Source: Hellea sp965224755 (lineage in GTDB: Bacteria > Pseudomonadota > Alphaproteobacteria > Caulobacterales > Maricaulaceae). From it: DNA of 64,000 nt. How positions within the stretch are numbered: the stretch's first letter is position 1; each line of letters starts with the position of its first letter. The notes under the pieces were generated by a model. That model searched no databases, was not told where the DNA came from, and saw only the letters and a program-made list of their open reading frames with translations. The DNA lies in contig OZ245061.1 of the NCBI GenBank assembly GCA_965224755.1, forward strand, positions 248,001-312,000, given 5' to 3'. The position numbers were made by a program, and so were the translations under genes. Shown one piece after another: positions 26,242-35,794 of the stretch.

Positions 26242-28928
26242 TATTTTAGCTTGGCCTTAAGCTCGTAAATTAAATCAAGCGCCGCGCGCGGGGACAGATC
26301 ATCTATCGTGAGGGCTTTAAGCGCCGCCTCTATTTCAGAAGGTTTTATTGTCACCGGCGCCGGAGCTGCCGTGAACAAAGGCAAAGCGCCGAGACTGTCT
26401 TTCTGTCCATCATGATCGGCTTCCAGCTTATCCAAAACCTCCCGCGCCCGCGCCACGGCGGCAGGCGGCAATCCGGCCAATTTGGCGACCTGAACGCCGT
26501 AGGATTTATCTGCCGCGCCCGGCCTCACATCATGTAAAAACACCAAATCGCCGTCCCATTCCTTCGCGTGCAGGCTGGCATTGCTCGCGCCGTCCAAATT
26601 TTCAATGAGGTCTGTTAATTCATGATAATGCGTTGCAAATAAGGCGCGGGACTTATTCACCGCGTGCAGGTGTTCCGCCGCCGCCCAGGCAATAGACAAC
26701 CCGTCAAAGGTGGCTGTGCCGCGCCCAATCTCGTCCAATATCACAAAGCTGCGCTCGGTCGCCTGATTGAGAATGGCCGCCGTTTCGATCATTTCGATCA
26801 TGAAGGTCGAGCGCCCCTGCGAGAGATCATCCGACGCGCCGACGCGCGAGAAAAGACTATCCACAACGCCGATATGGGCCGAGGCGGCAGGGACAAAACT
26901 GCCCGCTTGAGCAAGGATATACATGAGCGCGTTTTGGCGCAGATAGGTCGATTTACCCGCCATATTCGGGCCCGTAATCAGAGTAAGCCGCGGCGCAGAT
27001 TTGCCTTTGGCGTCCAGTTCACAATCATTTGCCGTAAAGCCTGCCGCGCCTGATTTTTTCAGCGCCGCTTCCACAACAGGATGCCGCCCGCCTTTGATCA
27101 CTAAGGCGAGGCTATTGTCGACAATAGGCCGCACGGCTTTATTATCCGCCGCCCATTCAGCCAGACTCGATTGCACATCGAGCTGCGCCAGAGCATGAGC
27201 CGCCGCGCGAATGGGTTCTGAAAACGCTGTAGCGCGCTCTACAAATTGCATAAAAATATTTAACTCCAGCGCCAGTGCCTTATCGCCCGCCCCTGCAATT
27301 TTGGCGTCCAAGGCGGCCAGCTCTGTTGTTGTAAACCGCACGCCGCTGACCAAAGTCTGGCGGTGGATAAATTGGCTCTCCGGGCCTTTGGAGAGCATTG
27401 TGTCGGCATGTTTAGGCGTGACTTCGATGAAATAGCCCAGCACATTATTATGTTTTATTTTCAAGCTCGGAACAGTGGCGGCTTTGGCATAATCCGCCTG
27501 CAACCCCGCAACAATACGGCGGCTATCATCGCGCAGTTTTTTCAGCTCGTCGAGTTCCGGCGTCCAGCCCGGCGCAATAAAACTACCGTCGCGCGCCATC
27601 ATCGGGACATCGGGCAGAAAGGCCTTGCTAATGTCGGAGGCAAATTTTGCCAGCTCGCCTTTATCCGCAAGACTAAGTCTACCCAGTGCGCGCTTGGTAT
27701 TATGAGGCAAGTCCAAATCCGGCGAACGGGCAAACAGCGCGCCCAGATTTTCGCCCTGTTTCAAGCCGTGCCCAAGAGTGAGCATATCGCGCGGCCCGCC
27801 GCGGCCCAGCGCAATACGGCTAATGGCGCGGGCCATATCGCCTGTCTCTTTGAGGTAGCCCCGGAGTTGCCCACGCAGAACCGAGCGCTCAGAAAAAAAT
27901 GAAACAGCCTCAAGCCGGGCGTTAATTTTTGCGACATCAACCAAAGGCCGGCCCAGCCTGTCGGCCAAGACCCGCGCGCCCGGTCCGGTCACGGTTTTAT
28001 CTATCACCGATAAAAGCGAACCTGATCTTGCGCCTTTTTGCGTGCGGTCAATTTCAAGACTGGCGCGGGTTGCCGGGTCAATCGCCATAAAGCCGCTGGC
28101 GACGCGGCGTTTTGGCGGAGATAATTGTACGGGGTTTCCGGCCTGGGTTAATTCCAAATAATCCAGTAAGGCTCCCGCCGCTGAAATCTCGGCTTTGGAG
28201 AAATCACCAAAACCGTCCAAACTTGCTACATCAAACCGCGCTTTAAGACGGCGCTCGCCGGATCGGGCCTCAAATTTCGACGCGGGCTGCGGCGTCAGAG
28301 CCGCGCGGTCAAGCGGCAAGCCCGCCATAAATTCGGGCGTCTGGTATAAAGTTTCAGGCAGGACAATTTCGCGCGGAGACAATGCTGATAATTCGCTCGG
28401 CAGCCGCTCGGCGCTGACATCGCAAACATAAAACATACCGTCCGAAATATCCGCCCAAGCCAGCGCCATATCCCCCGCCAAGTTCTTTGACAGCGAGAGA
28501 ATGAAATTACGGCCCCTTGCGTCCAGCAGCGTATCCTCAGTCAATGTCCCGGGCGTCACCACCCGGACAATCTCGCGGCGCACGACGGATTTATAGCCGC
28601 GCTTTTTGGCTTCCTTCGGGTCTTCGGTTTGCTCGCAAACAGCCACGCGAAAACCTTTTTTGATCAAGCGCTGCAAATAGGTTTCGCTAGCATGAACCGG
28701 CACGCCGCACATGGCGATATCCTCGCCATTGTGTTTGCCGCGTTTGGTCAGGGCGATATCCAACGCCGCGCTCGCCTTGACCGCATCGTCGAAAAACAAT
28801 TCGTAGAAATCCCCCATCCGGTAGAACAGCAAAACCTCCGGCCCCGCCTCGGCTTTGATGCCGAGGAATTGCGCCATCATCGGGGTCACTTTACCCGCAG
28901 GTTTTGTGGTATCTATGGGAGCATTCAT
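26241..28928 (-). CDS. mutS: DNA mismatch repair protein MutS
   Basis: MutS recognises mismatches and starts repair. The 895-aa protein has the mismatch-binding Phe-x-Glu region (FYRMGDFYELFFDDA), connector, lever, clamp, and the ATPase domain with Walker A GPNMAGKST (about residue 645) and Walker B ILDEIGRGTATFDG. The C-terminal HTH region (ASNASLHAKEWDGDLVFLHD region onward) is complete. It is first in the mutS-glnD-murJ-trpS unit. Confidence 0.98.
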   Translation of the reverse strand: MNAPIDTTKPAGKVTPMMAQFLGIKAEAGPEVLLFYRMGDFYELFFDDAVKASAALDIALTKRGKHNGEDIAMCGVPVHASETYLQRLIKKGFRVAVCEQTEDPKEAKKRGYKSVVRREIVRVVTPGTLTEDTLLDARGRNFILSLSKNLAGDMALAWADISDGMFYVCDVSAERLPSELSALSPREIVLPETLYQTPEFMAGLPLDRAALTPQPASKFEARSGERRLKARFDVASLDGFGDFSKAEISAAGALLDYLELTQAGNPVQLSPPKRRVASGFMAIDPATRASLEIDRTQKGARSGSLLSVIDKTVTGPGARVLADRLGRPLVDVAKINARLEAVSFFSERSVLRGQLRGYLKETGDMARAISRIALGRGGPRDMLTLGHGLKQGENLGALFARSPDLDLPHNTKRALGRLSLADKGELAKFASDISKAFLPDVPMMARDGSFIAPGWTPELDELKKLRDDSRRIVAGLQADYAKAATVPSLKIKHNNVLGYFIEVTPKHADTMLSKGPESQFIHRQTLVSGVRFTTTELAALDAKIAGAGDKALALELNIFMQFVERATAFSEPIRAAAHALAQLDVQSSLAEWAADNKAVRPIVDNSLALVIKGGRHPVVEAALKKSGAAGFTANDCELDAKGKSAPRLTLITGPNMAGKSTYLRQNALMYILAQAGSFVPAASAHIGVVDSLFSRVGASDDLSQGRSTFMIEMIETAAILNQATERSFVILDEIGRGTATFDGLSIAWAAAEHLHAVNKSRALFATHYHELTDLIENLDGASNASLHAKEWDGDLVFLHDVRPGAADKSYGVQVAKLAGLPPAAVARAREVLDKLEADHDGQKDSLGALPLFTAAPAPVTIKPSEIEAALKALTIDDLSPRAALDLIYELKAKLK

Positions 28929-28985
28929 ATTATCATTTCACCATGGGCGCGGGTAAATTGGCGAAAAAGGGAGCGGGGCGCAAGC

Positions 28986-30593
28986 TTAAAGACGTGATTT
29001 AGGCACGCCCTCTTCATTTATGCTGTCCGTAAATCCGTTCGCCCAAGTAAAGATAACAAAAATCAAAGCCGGCACGCCAAAACCCGATGTCACAATAAAG
29101 AACCACATATAGTCAATCTTATCGGCCAGCACGCCGGAAAATGCGGCCATGCTTTTTCCGTAAAAGGCAAAGAGCGAAGAAAACAGAGCATATTGCGAGG
29201 CTGAGAATTTCTTATTCGTCAAAATCGACATGAAGGCGATAAAGACAGAACCCGCAAATCCCGCCGCGATATTATCCGCGCCAATGGTGACAAAAAGATA
29301 GATCGCTTTTGGCGTAGAGACCGTCGCCAGCCATGCAAAGGCCAGATTGGTTATGATGGTCAAAATGGCGCCAATAATCATAGCTTTGCCCATACCGTAT
29401 TTCGTCGCCCCCCAACCGCCTGCAAAAGCCCCGATAATCAGCATGGAAATTCCAAATACGCCCTTAACGCCGCCGATAACGCTCTTGGCGTAACCCAGAT
29501 CAATATAGAGCGGCATCGCCATGACGCCCATTGTTGTGTCGCTGATACGGTACGTGGCTACAATAGCGAAAACGATAAGCGCCATCCAGCCTGTACGGCG
29601 AACAATATCAGCGAAATCCCCAATAATCGGCACGGTATAAATCGTCTCACCCGCAAGTGATTTTTTTCCTGCCGTCAAAAAATAAAGCACACCTAAAAAG
29701 GGCAGTAGGAAGACAAAGATTAAAAATGACAGGCCCAGCCTTTTACGCCCTTCCGGCGAGAGGCCTGACAAGGCGGCATTGTACAGGTTTTTAACGGCCC
29801 CGCCAAAGGCCCGCAAGTAACCGCCATCCCGCATTCCGAAATAAAGAAATGCCGCGATGAGGAGCAGCGTCGCTGTGCCCAAAGCCGCCAGCCCAATAAT
29901 ATTTTGAAGCGTCCGCTTGGGCGGGGCGTAACCATCACGTAGCCAGTCAGGCTCACCTGCCCATAAAGGCGTAGAGGCCCCGGCCATGGCCAAGACCGCC
30001 AAGGCGGCATAGGTCAATTTGAACCCGCCAATATCCGCCAGTAATAAACCGCCCGACACGGCCGCAATCATGCCAAAACGATACCCTAATTGATAAACGG
30101 CGGACATGGCAGCTTGTTCTTCATTGCTCGCGCTATCAACCCGCCACGCATCGACGCATATATCCAGGGTCGCAGACGAAAGGGCGATTAATGACGCGCA
30201 GACGGCGACATTAGCCAGATTGGCTGTAGGGTCTTGAAAGCCCATGGCAAACATACTCAGCCCGGTTGCCAGGATTGCAAATAATGTCCAGCCTCTGCGC
30301 TTTCCCAGCAGCTCTGAAAAACCCGGAATTTTTATGCGGTCAACCAAAGGCGCCCAGAGAAATTTGAGGGAATAAGCAAATCCGACAACAACGAAAAACC
30401 CAATGGCCGAACGGCTGACACCGGATTCGCGCAGCCACGCCGAAAGCACGGTATAAACCAATAATATCGGCAATCCTGCGCTTGCGCCCAACGCCAACAT
30501 CGCCGCCATTTTACGGCTGGCAAAAATTTCGGAAATCAGAAAAACCTCATCCAGTTTAGCAAGGATGGTTTTATCTGTTTTTACATCGTTCAT
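28986..30593 (-). CDS. AmpG-like MFS permease
   Basis: A 535-aa major facilitator protein with about 12-14 membrane helices. The N-terminal MLALGASAGLPILLVYTVLSAWLR segment (residues 30-55), with WAPLVDRI soon after, fits the AmpG/PAT family, which imports anhydromuropeptides for recycling. The substrate is not proven. The N-terminal 28 residues are a soluble extension. The ATG at 30593 follows directly on the T run of a terminator, with no ribosome site (see findings). Confidence 0.85.
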   Translation of the reverse strand: MNDVKTDKTILAKLDEVFLISEIFASRKMAAMLALGASAGLPILLVYTVLSAWLRESGVSRSAIGFFVVVGFAYSLKFLWAPLVDRIKIPGFSELLGKRRGWTLFAILATGLSMFAMGFQDPTANLANVAVCASLIALSSATLDICVDAWRVDSASNEEQAAMSAVYQLGYRFGMIAAVSGGLLLADIGGFKLTYAALAVLAMAGASTPLWAGEPDWLRDGYAPPKRTLQNIIGLAALGTATLLLIAAFLYFGMRDGGYLRAFGGAVKNLYNAALSGLSPEGRKRLGLSFLIFVFLLPFLGVLYFLTAGKKSLAGETIYTVPIIGDFADIVRRTGWMALIVFAIVATYRISDTTMGVMAMPLYIDLGYAKSVIGGVKGVFGISMLIIGAFAGGWGATKYGMGKAMIIGAILTIITNLAFAWLATVSTPKAIYLFVTIGADNIAAGFAGSVFIAFMSILTNKKFSASQYALFSSLFAFYGKSMAAFSGVLADKIDYMWFFIVTSGFGVPALIFVIFTWANGFTDSINEEGVPKSRL

Positions 30594-30594
30594 G

Positions 30595-30625
30595 AAAACA
30601 CCGTGCCCTGATTTGGGACACGGTG
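30595..30625 (-). terminator. Rho-independent terminator after the receiver gene
   Basis: A 7-bp stem CACCGTG/CACGGTG (30599-30605 with 30619-30625) extended by three inner C-G pairs across a one-base bulge, then TTTT on the minus strand. It ends the 30665-31882 transcript and abuts the start codon of the next gene. Confidence 0.7.
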
Positions 30626-30664
30626 CAAATTATTCGCGTCCTTTACAAGACGGATTTATGGTCT

Positions 30665-31882
30665 TTATGCGGCGTTTTGCTTATCTTTGTTTTGCGTCCA
30701 AGTTCGCACCATCTCTGAAAGCTCTTCGGCGGAGACGGGCTTGGTCATGAAATCATTCATGCCGCTGTCAAAACAGGCATTGCGGTCATCGTCAAAAGCG
30801 TTGGCGGTGAGCGCGATAATCGGCAGGCCTTTGGAAACATTATCCATAGCGCGGATTTTCCGCGTCGCCTCAAGCCCGTCCATATTCGGCATGCGCATAT
30901 CCATAAAGATCAGGTCATAGACCGCATTTTTCATGGCTTCGACCGCAAGAACGCCGTCTTCGACCGTGTCAACTGTGTGGCCCTCGGCTTCGAGGAGTGT
31001 GCGGGTCAATAGCGCGTTAATCGCATTATCTTCCGCCAGAAGTATTTTCATAGGGCCTTTAGTATCCGCGGCCTGCGCAGCCTTCTCTTGGCCGTCTTCT
31101 TGCGGAGCTTCAGCGCCTACGGCTTTGGCAATGACCGCGTCACGCCAATTATTGCCTAAAACAGCTGAATCGTCTTCAAGCGGAAGTGCGCGGCGTTCAA
31201 AGTCCCGCGTTTCAGCCGCCGGGGCTTGCGAGGTTTTAGGCGCAACAGAAACCCCTGCGTCAGGTGCTGGGGCCTCTGGCGTAACTAATTCACTATAAGA
31301 GGCTGGATCTGCATAAGAGGCTGGATCTGCGGCAACCTCTTTTACAACATCTGCAACAGCTACAACATCTGCAATGGGCGCTGCGGCGGCGGGCTCAGAA
31401 GCCTGAACCGGAACCGTCTGAACCGGAGCGGGGGCCTCAGCGAAAGCCGGCAGAGTCGGAGCAAGCATCGGAGCTTGGGCCGGCGGGGCTATCTCGGCAG
31501 GCGGAGCCGGTATCTCTGCGGCCTGCACAGCCAGAATAGCGGGTTCGGACTCCGTTCCCGGGTCAGGGTCTGGCGCGGTAAAAAGATAGGTGACATTACG
31601 GGCCATAGCAAAAGCATTGCCGTCGGCCATGGTAAATTCCATCCAGTCATAGACCTGTTCGCCATCATCTGACGGCAGGCGAGTTTCAAAACGATATGGC
31701 GCACCGGGCGCTTGCGGCGCCGGCCAGCCTGTGACCACATTGCCGCGCCAATCATCGATTTGGCCGCCATACATCTGCAAAAAGGCAGCATTGACAAATA
31801 ACACCCGTCCCATGGCATCGCGTTTTAAAGCCGGATCCGGCCAAGGCCACATCTGCGCGGCAAAAATGTCATCTGGCGACAT
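30665..31882 (-). CDS. PAS-like/receiver two-domain response regulator
   Basis: A 405-aa protein. The N-terminal 105 residues look like a PAS-type sensor (RDAMGRVLFVNAAFLQMYGG). A long Pro/Ala-rich linker (about 108-275) follows. The C-terminal receiver domain (278-400) has Glu284/Asp285, the phospho-acceptor Asp328 (FMDMRMPNMDG), Thr359 and Lys381. There is no histidine kinase or DNA-binding output domain, so it may pass phosphate or act by protein contact. The ATG at 31882 has GAGGGG upstream. The linker contains an exact tandem 18-bp repeat at 31295-31330. Confidence 0.85.
   Translation of the reverse strand: MSPDDIFAAQMWPWPDPALKRDAMGRVLFVNAAFLQMYGGQIDDWRGNVVTGWPAPQAPGAPYRFETRLPSDDGEQVYDWMEFTMADGNAFAMARNVTYLFTAPDPDPGTESEPAILAVQAAEIPAPPAEIAPPAQAPMLAPTLPAFAEAPAPVQTVPVQASEPAAAAPIADVVAVADVVKEVAADPASYADPASYSELVTPEAPAPDAGVSVAPKTSQAPAAETRDFERRALPLEDDSAVLGNNWRDAVIAKAVGAEAPQEDGQEKAAQAADTKGPMKILLAEDNAINALLTRTLLEAEGHTVDTVEDGVLAVEAMKNAVYDLIFMDMRMPNMDGLEATRKIRAMDNVSKGLPIIALTANAFDDDRNACFDSGMNDFMTKPVSAEELSEMVRTWTQNKDKQNAA
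31295..31330. repeat. tandem 18-bp direct repeat in the linker
   Basis: Two exact copies (31295-31312, 31313-31330) encode a doubled Ala-Asp-Pro-Ala-Ser-Tyr unit on the minus strand. The repeat keeps the reading frame. Confidence 0.9.
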
Positions 31883-32030
31883 AAAAATCCCCTCAAATCC
31901 CAATATACGGGTCGATTCAAAGGCGAATGTGAACAGTTAATCTAAAAATAGTCTTACCAAAAAGCACTTATATGGCGATTTTTTGAATAAATTTCAGCTA
32001 TCTTATCTCGCAAAGGTAGCGAAATTATGC

Positions 32031-33578
32031 CTAATATTGCCTGTGCCGCCGCGATATTTGCGTCATTTGTCCGCTGACCAGCCCCTTTCGCGCCCGCCTA
32101 TGGGACAGGCTCTCGGCAATATGCAGCCGGTGAATATTCTCGGAACCCGCCAAATCGGCCAGTGTTCGCGCCACTTTCAGCACGCGGTGATAGCCGCGCG
32201 CGGTCAGGCCCAATGTTTCCGCCGCCTGTATCAGGAGTTTTTGCCCGTCTTTATCCAACTCGGCAATATGGTCGAGCCTATCTTGCGATATCTCCGCATT
32301 TGTCTGTCCGTCATTTCGCGCGATTTGCACCTTGCGCGCCTGCGCCACCCGCGCGGCAACCTCGGCGGTGCCTTCTTTAGAGGGCGGAAGTGCAAGATCA
32401 GCAGGTGTAACAGCAGGCACATCAATCTGGATGTCGAGCCTGTCCATAAAGGGGCCGGAAATCCGCGCTTGGTAATCCGCCGCGCAGCGCTCGCCCCTTC
32501 GGCAGGCAATCCCGTCCGCCCCGCCGCTGCCGCAGCGGCAGGGGTTCATCGCCGCAATCAGCTGAAACCGCGCCGGATAGGTGACATGGGCGTTAACGCG
32601 GGCGACGGCAATCTCGCCCGTCTCAAGCGGTTGGCGCAGACTATCCAGTACTTGCGGGGTAAATTCCGGAAGCTCGTCGAGAAATAACACACCCCTATGT
32701 GCCAGCGAGGCCTCGCCCGGCTTAGCCTTGACGCCGCCGCCGACCATCGCCGCCATTGAGGCCGAATGGTGCGGGGCGCGAAACGGACGCCTGCGCGAAA
32801 GCTGTCCGCGCTGTAAAAGCCCGGCGACGGAATGCACCATAGAGACATCGAGCAATTCTTTGGCGGTTAATGGCGGCAATAATCCGGCCAGCCGCGCGGC
32901 GAGCATGGATTTGCCTGATCCCGGAGGGCCGACCATGAGCAGATTATGCCCGCCCGCCGCTGCCACTTCGAGGGCGCGTTTGGCGGTTTCCTGTCCGCGT
33001 ACATCTTTCAAATCGAGCGGGCAGCCTGCCTCCAATAATTCGCCCGGCTCGGGCGGCGTGAGAATTTGATGGCCTTTAAAATGGTTCATAAGCTGGATTA
33101 GGTTTTGCGGTGCGAGAATAGGAAGGTCGCCCGCCCAAGCCGCCTCGGCCCCGTTAGGCTCGGGGCAGATCAGGCCGAGATTTTCGCCATTGGCCAGCAT
33201 CGCGGCGGGCAAAGCCCCGGGCACAGCCGCAATCGTGCCGTCGAGGGATAATTCGCCAATGGCGACAAAGCCCTCAATCGCGTCCACAGGAATAGCGCCA
33301 ATCGCCGCCATTAATCCGAGGGCTATCGGCAGGTCATAATGCGCGCCCTCTTTGGGCAGATCCGCAGGCGCAAGATTAATCGTAATTCGCTTGCCGGGCA
33401 GGGCCATGCCCAATGCGGCAAAGGCGGCTCTGACCCGTTCGCGCGATTCGGCCACCGCCTTATCCGCCAAGCCAACGATGTTAAAAAATTGCCGCCCGGC
33501 AGAGGTGACCTGAACCTGCACATCCACGCGCCGCGCCTCGGCCCCTTCAAAGGCAACTGTATATATGCGAGCAACCAT
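32031..33578 (-). CDS. comM: YifB/ComM-family Mg-chelatase-like AAA ATPase
   Basis: A 515-aa protein with an N-terminal LonS5-like domain (MVARIYTVAFEGAEA), a Mg-chelatase AAA core with Walker A GPPGSGKSM (about residue 215) and Walker B LFLDELPEF. A four-Cys region follows (NPCRCGSGG and CRRGERC) and then the C-terminal Mg_chelatase_C domain. ComM is a hexameric helicase promoting branch migration in natural transformation; many non-competent bacteria also have it. It is followed by the gap to the receiver gene. Confidence 0.95.
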   Translation of the reverse strand: MVARIYTVAFEGAEARRVDVQVQVTSAGRQFFNIVGLADKAVAESRERVRAAFAALGMALPGKRITINLAPADLPKEGAHYDLPIALGLMAAIGAIPVDAIEGFVAIGELSLDGTIAAVPGALPAAMLANGENLGLICPEPNGAEAAWAGDLPILAPQNLIQLMNHFKGHQILTPPEPGELLEAGCPLDLKDVRGQETAKRALEVAAAGGHNLLMVGPPGSGKSMLAARLAGLLPPLTAKELLDVSMVHSVAGLLQRGQLSRRRPFRAPHHSASMAAMVGGGVKAKPGEASLAHRGVLFLDELPEFTPQVLDSLRQPLETGEIAVARVNAHVTYPARFQLIAAMNPCRCGSGGADGIACRRGERCAADYQARISGPFMDRLDIQIDVPAVTPADLALPPSKEGTAEVAARVAQARKVQIARNDGQTNAEISQDRLDHIAELDKDGQKLLIQAAETLGLTARGYHRVLKVARTLADLAGSENIHRLHIAESLSHRRARKGLVSGQMTQISRRHRQY

Positions 33579-33634
33579 CTACCCCTCCACCTATAGAGAG
33601 TATCGCAGAAATCAGAACAAATCAAGAACTTTAT

Positions 33635-34252
33635 TTAAGCCTTAAGCCCAACGCATCTTACCGCTTTAAAGGCTTTGCTGCTGCGCGGGAAGATCAGCGG
33701 CTGGCCGGATTTGCGCAAGGGGTCGCGCATGTGATAGCCGCGCTCGCTGCGCTTTAATATCATTGCCCAATGCGAGCGGCCATTTGGAAGATAAAATTGC
33801 ACCAACGGGTAATAGCCATCGCGCAGGCAGCTATTGATAATCCCCTCGGAGACATGGTCATAATATTGCGCCTCGGCCCGCCCGCCCGTCACTTTGCGAA
33901 TGCCGTCCCAGATCAACCAGCCCTTGGGCGTGAAACTATCTGCTTGGGTGAGCCGGGCGTTTAAATCAGACGGATTGGTCTGAAAGCCAAGATTAGCCAG
34001 CGCCATAGAGGCCGCCGTAACAAGGCAGCCATCCGTGCCCATCGTGTCAGAGGATTTACCCAGTTGCTCGCCCGCCCAGCGCGGGTCTTTTTGTAGAAAA
34101 GCACTGCGGTCAGGCAGAGACAGAGAGCCGCGCGGAATAGGCGTCATATTCGGGTGGGGCATAGAGGATTGGCCAGCATCAGGCGGAGGCGGCATAGAGC
34201 CGCAAGAGGCAATCAAAACCGCGCCCGATATAAACAGTCCCCGAATTTTCAT
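33635..34252 (-). CDS. lipoprotein with C39-like peptidase fold
   Basis: A 205-aa lipoprotein (lipobox LIASC, Cys17) with a Pro-rich spacer (about residues 20-45). The C39_2-type papain-like domain shows a probable catalytic Cys76 (GTDGCLVTAASMAL), His161 (GRSHWAMIL) and Asp177 (MRDPL). It could be a periplasmic thiol peptidase or amidase; the substrate is unknown. The ATG at 34252 begins the signal peptide; the frame is open upstream to 34327 without one. Confidence 0.82.
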   Translation of the reverse strand: MKIRGLFISGAVLIASCGSMPPPPDAGQSSMPHPNMTPIPRGSLSLPDRSAFLQKDPRWAGEQLGKSSDTMGTDGCLVTAASMALANLGFQTNPSDLNARLTQADSFTPKGWLIWDGIRKVTGGRAEAQYYDHVSEGIINSCLRDGYYPLVQFYLPNGRSHWAMILKRSERGYHMRDPLRKSGQPLIFPRSSKAFKAVRCVGLKA

Positions 34253-34335
34253 AAGGCGGGTGTAGAGGGGAAGGTTTAAGAGAGCGTTAGTGGCCGCTCC
34301 AAGCTTAGGGTCTATTAAAGCCGCCACATAACCCT

Positions 34336-34381
34336 GTCATTCCAGTGCCCGGCCCAGTGCCCGGCGGGAAACCGGAATGAC
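34336..34381. repeat. imperfect palindrome with tandem 12-bp repeat
   Basis: Arms GTCATTCC (34336-34343) and GGAATGAC (34374-34381) flank a GC-rich core. The core holds two exact copies of the 12-mer CCAGTGCCCGGC (34342-34353, 34354-34365). It resembles the small dispersed hairpin elements of alphaproteobacterial intergenic regions. The surrounding 219-bp gap (34253-34471) holds nothing else I can support. Confidence 0.65.
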
Positions 34382-34471
34382 GAGAGGAGGAAGCGGGAGA
34401 GGCAATAGTTTAATTGGCTAAAAGTGAGGAGGGCGGGCAGTAGCTGTTTAATCACGCCTCATTCAAATTCC

Positions 34472-35659
34472 TTACATTCCAATTATATTTCGGCCAACAG
34501 CTTTAGTGTAGATATGACCGAAGAGATATTCGAAAGTTTTGGCCCATGAAAAATGCATCTCCACATGCTTTCGTGCGTTCTGACTCATCATGTTGATATT
34601 TCCTGAATGCCACAGTGAGGCTATATTTGCAGCCATTATTTCCGCATCGCCTATAGGGCCAAGCATGCCCAAAGAGGGCGGGACACGTTCCAGCATTGCG
34701 CCGGCGCTCACTCCTATGACAGGCAGACCGCAGGCTTGCGCTTCGATAATCGAAATACCGAAAGTCTCATGAGCCATGGCAGATACATAAATATCGCTGG
34801 ATGCCAGCATTGCGGCGAGCCTGTTGCGGTCTGTTATAAATCCCGGAAAATGAACCCGCTTGCCAGCTGACTGTTTGGTCAAATTATCTTTCAAGCCGCC
34901 ATCTCCGAGCATAACTAGAGACGCATTAATATCGGTTGGGAGCCGAAAGAAAGCCTCCAAAACCACATCAGTTTTTTTCTCCCGGTCAATTCGTCCGGCA
35001 TAGATCAAGATCGGGTTCTCAGCGGCCACGCCGAGGCTCGCGCGCCAAGCTGCGTCTCGTTTATTCGGGTGGAATATCTCCAGATATGTCCCAAGCGGTA
35101 AAACATCAACGTCGCCCGCGCCAAGGTCCTTTAACTTTTGGGCCATATCAGCATTTAAAGCATAAACCCCGTCAAAGTGGTTATAAAGTTTTCCTGCATA
35201 ATTATAGGCGCGGCGCTTCAACTGACTTGCAAGGCGGTGGGGCATAAATTTACGGGCAATTTCTTCCACATAAACCGCCGGAAAATCCGTCCTGTAACCC
35301 GCAATGAGTACCGTGTTTGGGGCTTCGCGCCGATAGGCAATCGCCGCCCAAGGCAGGTTATAGGCATCAAGGCACTCTATGATATCAGGCCGCAGCAAGC
35401 GCAGGGCCTTAATCACGGCGCGTGAGCGCAGTAAAAGCCGGTAATTCGGACTGCCCGGAACTCGTGGCGACGCAATTTCGATTATTGTATGGCGGCCTTC
35501 ATGAGTAGTGCGGTCGCGCTTTCCTGGAATGATTAAAACATGGTGGTGGGGCGTATGGGTGTCGATAAAGGCGCGCTTTTCGTCAAGATAGGTTCTGATG
35601 CCCCCGCCGCTGGCAGAAAAAGACTGCGTTAAGTCGCATAGCGTCAAAACTTCTGCCAT
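34472..35659 (-). CDS. GT4-family glycosyltransferase
   Basis: A 395-aa GT-B fold glycosyltransferase. The N-terminal acceptor domain begins LTLCDLTQSFSASGGGIRTY. The C-terminal donor-binding domain has PILIYAGRIDREKKTDVVLEAF, LVMLGDGGLKDNL and the E-x7-E motif HETFGISIIEAQACGLP. The sugar and acceptor are unknown. It is divergent from a second GT4 gene with a 135-bp shared upstream region, and an RND exporter lies next to that gene. Confidence 0.9.
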   Translation of the reverse strand: MAEVLTLCDLTQSFSASGGGIRTYLDEKRAFIDTHTPHHHVLIIPGKRDRTTHEGRHTIIEIASPRVPGSPNYRLLLRSRAVIKALRLLRPDIIECLDAYNLPWAAIAYRREAPNTVLIAGYRTDFPAVYVEEIARKFMPHRLASQLKRRAYNYAGKLYNHFDGVYALNADMAQKLKDLGAGDVDVLPLGTYLEIFHPNKRDAAWRASLGVAAENPILIYAGRIDREKKTDVVLEAFFRLPTDINASLVMLGDGGLKDNLTKQSAGKRVHFPGFITDRNRLAAMLASSDIYVSAMAHETFGISIIEAQACGLPVIGVSAGAMLERVPPSLGMLGPIGDAEIMAANIASLWHSGNINMMSQNARKHVEMHFSWAKTFEYLFGHIYTKAVGRNIIGM

Positions 35660-35794
35660 AAACTTGCCCCGTCAACATATCTCTGCATTTGCTGCAGCTT
35701 GTATAGCCCTTTATATTATGGTATCTCTGACTAACAGCCTTGTCAAAAGCCAATCATATCTTGGCATGATAGAGGAAGTATTTGGGGCGAATAA

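Noticed and set aside
27363..27902. 179-aa open frame opposite mutS
   Set aside because: Fully inside mutS, no recognisable domain or ribosome site.
30665..31882. Hybrid histidine kinase
   Set aside because: No H-box, N-box or G-box between the PAS-like region and the receiver; only a Pro/Ala linker.
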